Part shown: piece by piece, positions 44,202 through 53,071 of the stretch
Position numbering within the stretch: the first letter of the stretch is position 1
Layout of the letters: every line of letters begins with the position of its first letter
NCBI RefSeq assembly: GCF_018069875.1
Contig: NZ_JAGQDF010000008.1
Coordinates: forward strand, 1-64,000
Direction of reading: 5' to 3'
Length of the DNA stretch: 64,000 nt
Origin: Ideonella alba
GTDB taxonomy: Bacteria > Pseudomonadota > Gammaproteobacteria > Burkholderiales > Burkholderiaceae_C
Notes under the pieces: model-generated
The model's database searches: none
The model's input: only the letters and a program-made list of their open reading frames with translations
Told to the model about the DNA's origin: nothing
Position numbers and translations under genes: made by a program

Positions 44202-45902
44202 TCAAGCCGCCGTCTTCACGCCCGGTGCCGGGACGCCCAGCACCGCGGCCGCCAGCGCCTCGGCCACCTCGATGCCGTCCACGCCCGCGCTCATGATGCC
44301 GCCGGCGTAGCCCGCGCCCTCGCCGGCCGGGTACAGGCCGCGGGTGTTCAGGCTCTGGTAGTCGCGGCCGCGGTTGATGCGCAGCGGCGAGGAGGTGCGG
44401 GTCTCGACGCCGGTCAGCACCGCGTCGGCCATGCTGAAGCCCTTGATCTGGCGCTCGAAGGCGGGCAGGGCCTCGCGGATGGCTTCCAGCGCGTAGGGGG
44501 GCAGGCTCTCGCGCCCCTTCTCGCTCAGGTCGGTCAGGTGCACGCCGGGCTTGTACGAGGGCATCACCGTGCCGAAGCCCGCGGCCGGCCCGCGCTGGCG
44601 CTTGATGAAATCACCCACCAGCTGGCCCGGGGCGATGTAGCGCCCGCCGCCCAGCTCATAGGCGCGCGACTCCCACACCCGCTGGAAGGCGATGCCGTCG
44701 AGCGGGTTGACCGGGCCGCTGCCGCCCCGGTCCTGGCGGTAGTCCTCGGGCGAGATGCCCACCACGATGCCGGCATTGGCGTTGCGCTCGTTGCGCGAAT
44801 ACTGGCTCATGCCGTTGGTGACCACGCGCTCCGGCTCGGACGTGGCGGCCACCACGGTGCCGCCGGGGCACATGCAGAAGCTGTAGACCGAGCGGCCGTT
44901 CTTCGCGTGGTGCACCAGCTTGTAGTCGGCCGCACCCAGCAGCGGGTGGCCGGCACTGGGGCCGAATCGGGCGCGGTCGATCACGCCCTGCGGGTGCTCG
45001 ATGCGGTAGCCGATCGAGAAGGGCTTGGCCTCCATCTGCACGCCGCGCTCATGCAGCATCGCGAAGGTGTCGCGCGCGCTGTGGCCCAGCGCCAGGATGA
45101 CGTGGTCGGCGCGCAGCTGAGTGCCGCTGGCCAGCGTGACGCCGCGCACATGGCGCTGGCCGTCGGCGCCGCGCTCGATCAGCAGATCGGTGACCTGCTG
45201 CTCGAAGCGGATCTCGCCGCCCAGGGCCTCGATGTCGGCGCGGATCTTCTCGACCATGCTGACCAGGCGGAAGGTGCCGATGTGGGGCTTGCTGACGAAC
45301 AGGATCTCTTCCGGCGCGCCGGCCTTGACGAACTCGGTCAGCACCTTGCGCGTCAGGTGGCGCGGGTCGGAGATCTGGCTCCAGAGCTTGCCGTCCGAGA
45401 AGGTGCCGGCGCCGCCTTCGCCGAACTGCACGTTGGACTGCGGGTTGAGCTCGCTGCGCCGCCACAGGCCCCAGGTGTCCTGGGTGCGCTGGCGCACCGT
45501 CTTGCCGCGCTCCAGCACGATCGGCCGCAGACCCATCTGCGCCAGGATCAGGGCGGCCAGGATGCCGCAGGGCCCGAAGCCGATGACCAGCGGCCGCAGC
45601 CGCTCGCCGGACGTGTAGAAGTCGGCCGGCGCGTGGCCGACGAAGCGATAGCGGGTGTCCGGCGTCGGCCGGATGTGGTGGTCGCCGTGCAGGCGTTTGA
45701 GCACCGCAGCCTCGTCGGCCAGCGTGCAGTCCAGCGTGTAGACCAGCTGGATGTCGCTCTTGCGGCGGGCGTCATAGCCACGGCGGAAGACCTCGAACCC
45801 GAGCAGGGCGTCGTCAGGCAGCCGCAAACGGGCGACGATGGCCGGGCGCAGCGCGTCCTCGGCGTGGTTCAGCGGCAGGCGCAGTTCGGTGATGCGAAGC
45901 AT
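44202..45902 (-). CDS. FAD-dependent dehydrogenase (NAD(P)/FAD oxidoreductase)
   Basis: A 566-residue cytoplasmic flavoprotein. An N-terminal ~95-residue domain precedes the dinucleotide site Gly108-x-Gly110-x-x-Gly113 (IGFGPCG) with Glu131 at the end of the second strand. Later blocks GGAGTFSDGKLWS, MCPGGTVVAA and YPAGEGAGYAGGIMSAGVDG are typical of a widespread family of uncharacterised FAD-dependent dehydrogenases. ATG at 45902 was selected; the upstream extension runs through the intergenic repeat. It follows the hoxW end on the same strand after a 117-base gap. The natural substrate is not known. Confidence 0.85.
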   Translation of the reverse strand: MLRITELRLPLNHAEDALRPAIVARLRLPDDALLGFEVFRRGYDARRKSDIQLVYTLDCTLADEAAVLKRLHGDHHIRPTPDTRYRFVGHAPADFYTSGERLRPLVIGFGPCGILAALILAQMGLRPIVLERGKTVRQRTQDTWGLWRRSELNPQSNVQFGEGGAGTFSDGKLWSQISDPRHLTRKVLTEFVKAGAPEEILFVSKPHIGTFRLVSMVEKIRADIEALGGEIRFEQQVTDLLIERGADGQRHVRGVTLASGTQLRADHVILALGHSARDTFAMLHERGVQMEAKPFSIGYRIEHPQGVIDRARFGPSAGHPLLGAADYKLVHHAKNGRSVYSFCMCPGGTVVAATSEPERVVTNGMSQYSRNERNANAGIVVGISPEDYRQDRGGSGPVNPLDGIAFQRVWESRAYELGGGRYIAPGQLVGDFIKRQRGPAAGFGTVMPSYKPGVHLTDLSEKGRESLPPYALEAIREALPAFERQIKGFSMADAVLTGVETRTSSPLRINRGRDYQSLNTRGLYPAGEGAGYAGGIMSAGVDGIEVAEALAAAVLGVPAPGVKTAA

Positions 45903-45935
45903 GTCAGTCCCGCACGGCCGTTCCGAAGGGACTGG

Positions 45936-45978
45936 CGGCCCCCTTGGGGGGTAGCGAACGAAGTGAGCTTGGGGGCAT
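45936..45978. repeat. Burkholderiales-type G-tract intergenic element
   Basis: GGCCCCCTTGGGGGGTAGCG followed by AACGAAGTGAGCTTGGGGGC can fold into a CCCCC/GGGGG hairpin. A sister copy lies at about 48579-48623 and a relative in 24565-24625. Elements of this form occur between genes in many Burkholderiales genomes. Confidence 0.6.
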
Positions 45979-46019
45979 GTCTTTGCTGGCGGCAAGTTGG
46001 GCCGCAGGGCAAGACGAGA

Positions 46020-46466
46020 TTAGGCCACAGCGCGGGTCAGCCAGTCGCGCACGAGCGCCTGCGCGACGGGCATCCGGGCGGCAGCGACCCCGCTGAGACC
46101 TTCACCCAGGCCGAAGTGCTCGCCCTCGATGGCCAGCAGCGCGGCCGGCGGCGGTGCCTGGCCCAGCACGTCGCGGGCCACCGCCAGCAGCGCCTCGGGC
46201 TGCAACGCGTGGCTGATCGGGGCGCGGTCCGGCTGCGCGCTGATCGGCCGCAACTGCACGCCGTCGCCGGCATGGCCGGGCCGGGCAGCGTCGACGAACA
46301 GCACCGCCGGCCGGTCGGCCAGCAGCAGCGCGTCCTCGACCTGCAGCTGGAAGACGGCGATCGCTTCCAGGCCGGGTTCGGTCTGCAGCGCCTCGACCAG
46401 CGCCGGGCCCAGGCCATCGTCGCCCCGGGCCGGGTTGCCGATGCCGATCAGCAGCGGCGGCCTCAC
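46020..46466 (-). CDS. hoxW: Hydrogenase maturation protease HoxW
   Basis: A 148-residue cytoplasmic endopeptidase of the HycI/HyaD family. The nickel-binding acidic residues are visible in GIGNPARGDDGLGP (Asp of GDDG), LFVDAARPG and the later SHALQPEALL. It removes the C-terminal extension of HoxH once nickel is inserted. The start overlaps the hoxH stop by four bases, so it is translated with its substrate. It is the last gene of the hox operon. Confidence 0.92.
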   Translation of the reverse strand: MRPPLLIGIGNPARGDDGLGPALVEALQTEPGLEAIAVFQLQVEDALLLADRPAVLFVDAARPGHAGDGVQLRPISAQPDRAPISHALQPEALLAVARDVLGQAPPPAALLAIEGEHFGLGEGLSGVAAARMPVAQALVRDWLTRAVA

Positions 46467-47956
46467 GCGGGCGCGGCGTCGGTGATGCGGCCGTCGCTGT
46501 CGCGCACCAGGCGTTGGCGCAGCGTGCCGTCGCCGCCCACCAGGTCCAGCGCCAGCGGCATCTGCCCCAGCGCATGGGTGGCGCAGCTCAGGCAGGGGTC
46601 GTAGGCGCGCACGGCCACCTCGACGTGGTTGAGCAGACCCTCGCTGAGTTCGCGGCCGTCAAAATAGGTGTCGGCCACCTGGCGGATCGCCTCGTTCATC
46701 GCCGCGTTGTTGTGGGTGGTGCTGACGATCAGGTTGCACCACTGCACCAGGTCGTCGTCGCCCAGCACGTAGTGGTGGATCAGCGTGCCGCGCGGCGCCT
46801 CGATCACGCCCACGCCCTCGCGCCGCTGGCCGGGCTGCGGGCGCGGCATCGGCTGCGCCAGCTCGCCGCCCAGCAGCGCCGGGTCGTCCAGGCCGTCGGC
46901 GATCAGCTCCATCGCATGCAGCATCTCGATCAGCCGCGCGCGGTGGTAGGCCAGCGAGCCGAACACGCCGCCGTCCCGGGCCTCGGCCAGGAAGGCCTGG
47001 CGGCGCGCCTCGGCGCGCGGCGTGGACAGGCGATCGGCCACCTGCAGCCGCGCCAGCGGGCCCACCCGGTAGCTGCCGGCCTCGCGGCCCAGCGCCTTCA
47101 GGTAGGGGAACTTCATGTAGCTCCAGGGCTCGCTGGCCTCCTCGATGTGGTCCAGGTACTGCTGCACGCTGACGTCATTGAGCAGTCGGGCGCCCTCCGC
47201 ACTGCGCACGCGCAGCGCGCCGTCGTACAGGTCCAGCGTGCCATCGGGCGCCACCAGGCCCATGAAGGACGAGCGAAACGCGCCGAAGCCCTCGTGCAGC
47301 GGCCGGTTGGCGGCCCACAGCCGCTCGGCCAGGTCCACCGCCTGTTCGCACCAGGCCAGCATCTGCGGCACCTGGGCGCGGGCCTGGGCCACCTCGTCGG
47401 CCGTCAGTTGGCGGTTGACGCCGCCGGGGATCGAGCCGGTGCCGTGCACCTTCTTGCCGCTGGTCAGGCGGATCAGTTCCTGGCCGAAGGCGCGCAGCAG
47501 CACGCCCTGGCGGGCGACATCCGGGTGGGCCTGGGCGATGCCGACGATGTTGCGCCGCGCCACCTCGCTGTCGAAACCCAGCAGCAGGTCGGGCGAGGAC
47601 AGGTGGAAGAAGTGCAGCGCATGCGACTGCATGATCTGCGCGTGGTGCATCAGCCGGCGCAGCGCCTGCGCGGCGGGCGGCGCCTGCAGGCCCAGCGCCA
47701 CGTCCAGCGCCTTGCTGGCCGCCAGGTGGTGCGACACCGGGCAGATGCCGCACAGGCGCTGCACCATCACCGGCACCTCCCAGTAGGGGCGGCCGACGAT
47801 GAAGGCCTCGAAGCCGCGGAACTCGACGATGTGCAGCCGCGCCTGGCGCACGCGGTGGGCATCGTCGAGCAGCAGCGTGACCTTGCCATGCCCCTCGACG
47901 CGCGAGACGGGATCGATGGCGACGCGGCGCAAGCCGCTGGGCAGGGGCTCAGTCAT
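46463..47956 (-). CDS. hoxH: NAD-reducing [NiFe]-hydrogenase large subunit HoxH
   Basis: A 497-residue catalytic subunit of a group 3d bidirectional hydrogenase. The four Ni-Fe ligands are Cys69 and Cys72 (LCGICPVSHH) and Cys455 and Cys458 (DPCLSCATH). The protease site is after His461, leaving a 36-residue tail to be removed by HoxW. The start overlaps hoxY by eight bases. The hyp genes for making the Ni-Fe(CN)2CO site are not in the window and must lie elsewhere. Cytoplasmic complex with HoxY, HoxF and HoxU. Confidence 0.95.
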   Translation of the reverse strand: MTEPLPSGLRRVAIDPVSRVEGHGKVTLLLDDAHRVRQARLHIVEFRGFEAFIVGRPYWEVPVMVQRLCGICPVSHHLAASKALDVALGLQAPPAAQALRRLMHHAQIMQSHALHFFHLSSPDLLLGFDSEVARRNIVGIAQAHPDVARQGVLLRAFGQELIRLTSGKKVHGTGSIPGGVNRQLTADEVAQARAQVPQMLAWCEQAVDLAERLWAANRPLHEGFGAFRSSFMGLVAPDGTLDLYDGALRVRSAEGARLLNDVSVQQYLDHIEEASEPWSYMKFPYLKALGREAGSYRVGPLARLQVADRLSTPRAEARRQAFLAEARDGGVFGSLAYHRARLIEMLHAMELIADGLDDPALLGGELAQPMPRPQPGQRREGVGVIEAPRGTLIHHYVLGDDDLVQWCNLIVSTTHNNAAMNEAIRQVADTYFDGRELSEGLLNHVEVAVRAYDPCLSCATHALGQMPLALDLVGGDGTLRQRLVRDSDGRITDAAPA

Positions 47957-48488
47957 AGCGGATCAGTGGGCGGGGCAGGGCGGGATCGCGGCCATCCAGC
48001 AGTGCGGTGAGGCAGGCCCAGATCGCATCGGCCGAGGGCGGGCAGCCGGGCAGGCAGTGGTCGATGTGGACCACCTCGTGGATCGGGTGCACGCGCGCCA
48101 GCGGCAGCGGCAGCTCGGGGTCATTGGGGATGCCGCTGCCCTCGGCCAGGCCGGGGCGGGCGTGGTAGACCTCGGCCATCAGGCGGCCGATGTCGCGGCC
48201 GTTGCGCTGTGCCGGCAGGCCGCCGTTGATCGCGCAGGCGCCCACGGCCACCAGCACGCGGCACTGGCGGCGGAAGGTGCGCAGCACCTCGACGTTCTCG
48301 GCATTGCACAGCCCGCCCTCGATCAGGCCGATGTCGCAGGGACCCACCTCCTTCAGGTCGGTCAGCGGGCTGCGGTCGAACTCGACCAGCTCGGCCAGCG
48401 CGAAGAGCCGCTCGTCGATGTCGAGCAGCGACATGTGGCAGCCGAAGCAGCCGGCCAGCGACACCGTTGCGATCCGCGGTTTGCTCAT
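47949..48488 (-). CDS. hoxY: NAD-reducing hydrogenase small subunit HoxY
   Basis: A 179-residue subunit carrying one [4Fe-4S] cluster next to the Ni-Fe site. Ligands are in LAGCFGC (Cys14, Cys17), AVGACAING and the CLPGCPPS motif. No signal peptide, consistent with a cytoplasmic enzyme. ATG at 48488 is chosen since the upstream frame runs through the repeat element. It bridges electrons from HoxH to HoxU. Confidence 0.94.
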   Translation of the reverse strand: MSKPRIATVSLAGCFGCHMSLLDIDERLFALAELVEFDRSPLTDLKEVGPCDIGLIEGGLCNAENVEVLRTFRRQCRVLVAVGACAINGGLPAQRNGRDIGRLMAEVYHARPGLAEGSGIPNDPELPLPLARVHPIHEVVHIDHCLPGCPPSADAIWACLTALLDGRDPALPRPLIRYD

Positions 48489-48569
48489 GTTCGTGTTCCG
48501 AAGTGCATCGCACCAACCGCGGCGGAGCGGGTCAGACCAGGGTTCCCGCCGCGGAACCGGCTCTGCCGG

Positions 48570-48624
48570 GCCGCTGGTGGGCGGCCCCCTCGGGGGGGAG
48601 CGAGCGCCAGCGAGCTTGGGGGCT
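48570..48624. repeat. Burkholderiales-type G-tract intergenic element
   Basis: GGCGGCCCCCTCGGGGGGGA then GCGAGCGCCAGCGAGCTTGG GGGC forms the same hairpin as at 45936-45978. It fills the 136-base gap between hoxU and hoxY, where it may affect the ratio of diaphorase to hydrogenase subunits. Confidence 0.6.
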
Positions 48625-49296
48625 TCATCCCTTGTCTTCCGCACGCTCGCTGATCGGCACCGCGAAACCGCGCCGCTTGGGCAGGATCGCGCCCACCGGG
48701 CAGATCTGCGCGGCCTCGTCGCCGGGGGCGAGCTGGCTGTCGGCCAGGCGGCCACTGGGCGAGTTGACGATCAGCCGGGTGTGGATGCCGTGGCCGCCGA
48801 TGGCGAAGACGCCCTTGCCGTCGAGTTCGGTGCTGGCGCGCACGCACAGCTTGCACAGGATGCAGCGGTTGGTGTCCAGCCACAGCTCGGGGTGGCTGGC
48901 GTCCACCGCGCGCTGCGGGTAGAACTCCTCCCACTGTGGCCCGGTCATGCCGGCGTCGTAGGCGGCGCTCTGCAGCGCGCAGCCGCCGCTCTTCTCGCAC
49001 GAGGGGCAGAAGTGGTTGCCCTCGACGAACAGCATCTGCAGCAGCTGGCGGCGCCGCGCCTGCAGCGCGTCGGTGCGGCAGGCCACGCGCAGGCCGGCCA
49101 GGGCGCGGGTGGTGCAGGCGGCGGCGGGGCGGCCGTCGACCTCCACCGTGCACAGCCGGCAGGCGCCGCTGGGGCCCAGGCGCGGGTCCCAGCACAGGTG
49201 CGGGATGGGGTGGCCGGCGCGCGCCGCGGCGGCGATCAGCGTGTCGCCGGGCTCGAAGGGCACCGGCTGGCCGTCGAGGTCAAAGGTGGCACTCAT
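48625..49296 (-). CDS. hoxU: NAD-reducing hydrogenase diaphorase small subunit HoxU
   Basis: A 223-residue iron-sulfur subunit homologous to the N terminus of NuoG. An N-terminal [2Fe-2S] ferredoxin domain holds LCWDP, SGACRLC and later cysteines; then the His/Cys cluster HFCPSCEKSGGC; then CILCKLC and ICPVGAI for [4Fe-4S] binding. It links HoxF to HoxY. The ATG overlaps the hoxF stop by four bases. Confidence 0.94.
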   Translation of the reverse strand: MSATFDLDGQPVPFEPGDTLIAAAARAGHPIPHLCWDPRLGPSGACRLCTVEVDGRPAAACTTRALAGLRVACRTDALQARRRQLLQMLFVEGNHFCPSCEKSGGCALQSAAYDAGMTGPQWEEFYPQRAVDASHPELWLDTNRCILCKLCVRASTELDGKGVFAIGGHGIHTRLIVNSPSGRLADSQLAPGDEAAQICPVGAILPKRRGFAVPISERAEDKG

Positions 49297-51062
49297 CGGG
49301 GAACCTGGTCCAGGTGGGCGTGGCGGTCGTCGCGGCCGGTGGCGGCGCGCGCCGAGGCCAGCTCGGCGTCGAGGTCGAAGCCGGGCACGAAGCCGGCATG
49401 CGGCGAGCGGCTGCGCAGCGCCTCGGGGAAGCGCTGCAGCAGGTCGCGCAGCGGGTTGGTGGCGCTGGCGCCCAGACCGCAGTGGGTGGTGCCGTGCATC
49501 AGCGCCTCCAGGTCGCGCAGCTCGCGTTCGTCGAAGGGCGAGCCGTGGCCGGCATGCAGCTTGTCCAGGCGCCGCACGACCAGTTCGGTGCCCACGCGGC
49601 AGGGCGTGCAGAAGCCGCAGCTCTCGTGGGCGAAGAACTGGGCGAAGCCGCGCACCACCTCCAGCAGGTCGCGCTGGCGGTTGAACACCATCAGCGCGCC
49701 GGCGGTGGGCAGGTCCTCGAAGCCCAGGCGGCGCTCGAAGTCGGGTGGCGCCAGCAGCAGGCCCGACGGGCCGCCCAGCTGCACCGCCTGCACGTCATGG
49801 GCGCCGGCCTCGCGCAGCAGCTCGGCCAGCGGGGTGCCGAAGGGCAGCTCGTAGACACCGGGGCGCGACACGTCGCCGCTGACCGAATGCAGCTTGCTGC
49901 CGCGGCTCTCGGGCGTGCCCAGCGCCGCCCAGGCGGCGGCGCCGTGGCGGGCGATCCAGGCCACCGCGGCAAAGGTCTCGACGTTGTTGACCACCGTGGG
50001 CTGGCCCAGGTAGCCGCGCTCCACCGGAAAGGGCGGGCGGATGCGCGGCGTGCCGCGCTTGCCCTCGAGCGACTCGATCAGCGCGCTCTCCTCGCCGCAG
50101 ACGTACGCGCCGGCGCCCAGGTGGATCTCGATGTCGAAGTGCGGCCCCAGCAGGCCGGCCGCCCGGCGCTCGGCCAGCACCGCCTGCAGGCCCTCCAGCA
50201 GGAAACGGTACTCGGCGCGCAGGTAGACCAGGCCCTGGCGCGCGCCCAGCACCTCGGCGGCCACGCCCATGCCCTCGAACACCGCGTGGGCGTGCTGCAT
50301 CAGCAGTACCCGGTCCTTGAAGGTGCCGGGCTCGCCCTCGTCGGCATTGCAGACCACCACCCGCGTCTGTCCGGCGGCCAGCGGCGCGGCCAGGCAGGCG
50401 CGCCACTTGGCATGCGTGGGGTAGCCGGCCCCGCCGCGGCCGCGCAGGCCGCTGGCCTGCACCTCGTCCAGCGCGGCGGCGGCACCGCGGGCGCGGGTGG
50501 CGACGATGGCCTCGCCGCGCGGCGCAGGCGCGTTCAGCAGCACGCCGGGCCGGCGCACCCCGGGCTCGACCACGAACCACTCCGCGGGCCACTCGGCCAC
50601 CGGCACCTGGGCGCGCACCAGCTCGGCGATCTCGGCGATGCGGCCGCCGTCGAGCCGGGTGATCACCCGCTGCTGGTTGAGCAGCAGCGCCGGGCCCTGG
50701 TCGCCCAGGCCGGTGCAGGAGGTGAAGCCCACCCGGGCCAGGCCGTCCTCGCTGGTGCGCCCGGGCTCCAGCCACAGCCGGCGGCACAGGTCGGCGGCCA
50801 GCGCCCGGCTGCCGGCGAAACGGTCGGTGACGTTGTCGGCGAACAGCAGGTGGTAGCGGCCCACCGGCTGCAGGTGGAAGAAGCGGTAGAAGCCGGCCAC
50901 GCCCTCGACCACCGCGGCGCTCAGGCCCAGGCCGGCGGCCAGCTCGGCCAGCGCCGGGCGCGGCAGCCAGCCCTGCAGGGCTTGCACGTCGTGCAGCAGC
51001 TGCACCAGGCGATCGCGGCGGTGGCCGTGGCGGTGCAGCAGGTCGGTGATCGCTGTGCTCAT
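49293..51062 (-). CDS. hoxF: NAD-reducing hydrogenase diaphorase large subunit HoxF
   Basis: A 589-residue subunit that binds FMN and NAD. The first ~150 residues are a NuoE-like thioredoxin-fold domain. The NuoF-like body has GRGGAGYPTHAKW (NAD), CNADEGEPGTFKDR (FMN), GAGAYVCGEESAL and the [4Fe-4S] motif SCGFCTPCRVGT. The NuoE-like domain has lost most of the four [2Fe-2S] cysteines: only one remains at the expected sites (TSCTGLGDQG). It is the first hox gene and lies 11 bases after a GGDEF gene on the same strand. Confidence 0.95.
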   Translation of the reverse strand: MSTAITDLLHRHGHRRDRLVQLLHDVQALQGWLPRPALAELAAGLGLSAAVVEGVAGFYRFFHLQPVGRYHLLFADNVTDRFAGSRALAADLCRRLWLEPGRTSEDGLARVGFTSCTGLGDQGPALLLNQQRVITRLDGGRIAEIAELVRAQVPVAEWPAEWFVVEPGVRRPGVLLNAPAPRGEAIVATRARGAAAALDEVQASGLRGRGGAGYPTHAKWRACLAAPLAAGQTRVVVCNADEGEPGTFKDRVLLMQHAHAVFEGMGVAAEVLGARQGLVYLRAEYRFLLEGLQAVLAERRAAGLLGPHFDIEIHLGAGAYVCGEESALIESLEGKRGTPRIRPPFPVERGYLGQPTVVNNVETFAAVAWIARHGAAAWAALGTPESRGSKLHSVSGDVSRPGVYELPFGTPLAELLREAGAHDVQAVQLGGPSGLLLAPPDFERRLGFEDLPTAGALMVFNRQRDLLEVVRGFAQFFAHESCGFCTPCRVGTELVVRRLDKLHAGHGSPFDERELRDLEALMHGTTHCGLGASATNPLRDLLQRFPEALRSRSPHAGFVPGFDLDAELASARAATGRDDRHAHLDQVPR

Positions 51063-51073
51063 GCAGGGCAGGG

Positions 51074-52993
51074 TCAGAGGGTGGCGAAACGCAGCGCGCG
51101 GCGGCCTTCGCGCTTGGCACGGTACATCGCGTCGTCGGCCTGCCGCAAGACGTCTTCGGCCGCCGCCTGGTCGCGGAACAGCGTGGCACCGATGCTGGGC
51201 GAGCAGTGGTGCTGCGTGTCCGCCACCGCGTAGGGCAGGTCCAGTGTTGCCAGCAGCTTGTCGGCCACCACCCGCACCTGGGCCAGGGCCTCGGCCGGGT
51301 CCTCGGGCAGGCCGCTGGCCATCATCAGCACGAACTCGTCGCCGCCCAGCCGTGCCACCGTGTCCTCGGCACGGGTGCAGGCCTGCAGGCGCTGGGCGCA
51401 CTGCACCAGCACCTCGTCGCCGGCGGCGTGGCCGTGGGTGTCGTTCAGCGCCTTGAAGTGGTCCAGGTCGATGAACAGCAGCGCGCCGTGCTGGCGCGTG
51501 CGCCGCGCGGCGGACAGCGCCTGCCCCAGCCGGTCGAGCAGCAGGCGCCGGTTGGGCAGCTGGGTCAGCGCATCGTGGAAGGCCAGGCGGCGGATCTGCT
51601 CGGTGGCCTGCTGTCGCTCGGCCTCCAGGCGCTTGAGCTCGCCCAGGTCGTGCACGAAAGCGAACACCGCGCCGTCCTCGGCCTGGCGGCTCAGCGAGAC
51701 CTCGACCGGCCAGGGCGGGCCGTCGGCGCGCCGGTGCCGGGTCTCGAAGCGCAGGTGGCCCTGGAGCTGCACACGGTGGGCGATCTCCTGCAGCGCCGCA
51801 GCGTCCAGCTGTGCATCGACGCTGCCGATCGGCTGGCCGATCAGCGCCTCGCGCGGGAAGCCGCTGAGCGCCAGGTAGGCGTCATTGACCTCGGTGATGC
51901 GGCCCTGGTGGTCGGCCATCAGGAAGCCCTCGCGGGTGGACTCGACGACGCCGCGGTAGCGCCGCTCGCGCTCGCGCAGCGCGGCCTGCTCGCGCGACAG
52001 GGCCTCGCGGCTGCGCTGCAGCTCCAGGTTGCGCTCGGCCAGCAGGCGCCCGTTGCGCGCCAGCGCGTGCAGCGCGCCGAACAGCAGCAGGTCGACCAGC
52101 AGCCCACCCAGGCCGATCAGCGCCGGCTGCAGGCTGTGCGCGGCCTCCTCGAAGGCCGGTGTGGCAAAGAAATCGACCGTCCAGACCGCGCCGGCGATCA
52201 TCATCTGCCGCTGCGCGCGGTAGCGGGTGCCGGGCTGGGCGGTGCCGCTGGCGACCAGCTGGCGGGCCGGGTCGACGCGGTCGCCATCGTGCAGCGCGAA
52301 CGCCACCTGCTGGCCTTGGGCGGGCAGGATGCCGTCCATCAGGTCGCGCATGCGAAACGGCGCGTACACCCACCCCTGCAGCGCGGCACGGCGCGCCGCC
52401 ACGCTGTCCAGCGGCGCACCGCTGCGGTAGACCGGCCAGTACATCAGCGTGCCGTGCTGCATGTCCTCCACGGTTTCCTGCAGCAGCGTGACGCGGCCGC
52501 TCAGCGCGGCGCCACCCTCGTCGCGGGCGCGGGCCATCGCGCTCAGGCGCACCGGCTCGGACAGCATGTCGAAGCCCAGTGCGCGCTGGTTGCGCCAGTC
52601 CTGGGGCTCGAGGTAGATGATGGCGCTGCGGCCCTCGGCCGCCTGGGGTGTGGGGGGCGCGGTGAGCACCGCGTAGCCCAGGCCCTGCAGGCCGGGGTAG
52701 CTGCGCTGCAGGTCGATGCGGGCGGTGAAGGCGCGCCACTCGTCGGCGCTGACCTCCTGGCTGGCGGCGAACAGGCCGGCGCCGGTGCGCAGCACCAGTT
52801 CGTAGTTGCGCAGGCGCTCGACAATGCGCAGTTGCGTGGCGTCGACCGCGGCCTCGAAGCGGCCGCGCGCATCGTCGGCCTGGTAGCGCTCGGCCGCGCG
52901 CCAGGCCAGCACGGTCATCAGCACCGAGACGGCGAGCACGACCCAGGCCGTGACGCGGCCGTGGACCGATTCAGCGAAGCGCGCGGACAACAA
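51074..52993 (-). CDS. CHASE-PAS-GGDEF diguanylate cyclase
   Basis: A 639-residue sensor enzyme. One N-terminal helix (~12-30), a periplasmic CHASE domain (~45-270, with YELVLRTGAGLFAAS), a second helix (~285-305), a PAS domain with associated PAC (~345-455), then GGDEF with DLDHFKALNDTHGHAAGD and ARLGGDEF. RAED before it is an I-site. No EAL domain follows. TTG at 52993 is used, supported by GGGAG seven bases upstream. It ends 11 bases before hoxF on the same strand and may be co-transcribed with it. The CHASE ligand is unknown. Confidence 0.9.
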   Translation of the reverse strand: MLSARFAESVHGRVTAWVVLAVSVLMTVLAWRAAERYQADDARGRFEAAVDATQLRIVERLRNYELVLRTGAGLFAASQEVSADEWRAFTARIDLQRSYPGLQGLGYAVLTAPPTPQAAEGRSAIIYLEPQDWRNQRALGFDMLSEPVRLSAMARARDEGGAALSGRVTLLQETVEDMQHGTLMYWPVYRSGAPLDSVAARRAALQGWVYAPFRMRDLMDGILPAQGQQVAFALHDGDRVDPARQLVASGTAQPGTRYRAQRQMMIAGAVWTVDFFATPAFEEAAHSLQPALIGLGGLLVDLLLFGALHALARNGRLLAERNLELQRSREALSREQAALRERERRYRGVVESTREGFLMADHQGRITEVNDAYLALSGFPREALIGQPIGSVDAQLDAAALQEIAHRVQLQGHLRFETRHRRADGPPWPVEVSLSRQAEDGAVFAFVHDLGELKRLEAERQQATEQIRRLAFHDALTQLPNRRLLLDRLGQALSAARRTRQHGALLFIDLDHFKALNDTHGHAAGDEVLVQCAQRLQACTRAEDTVARLGGDEFVLMMASGLPEDPAEALAQVRVVADKLLATLDLPYAVADTQHHCSPSIGATLFRDQAAAEDVLRQADDAMYRAKREGRRALRFATL

Positions 52994-53071
52994 CCGTTGG
53001 CTCCCAGTGCGGCTGGCCGCTGTCGGGTGACCCCGGCCTGCCCCGATCTTACGGCCGGCGCTGGCCGGACG

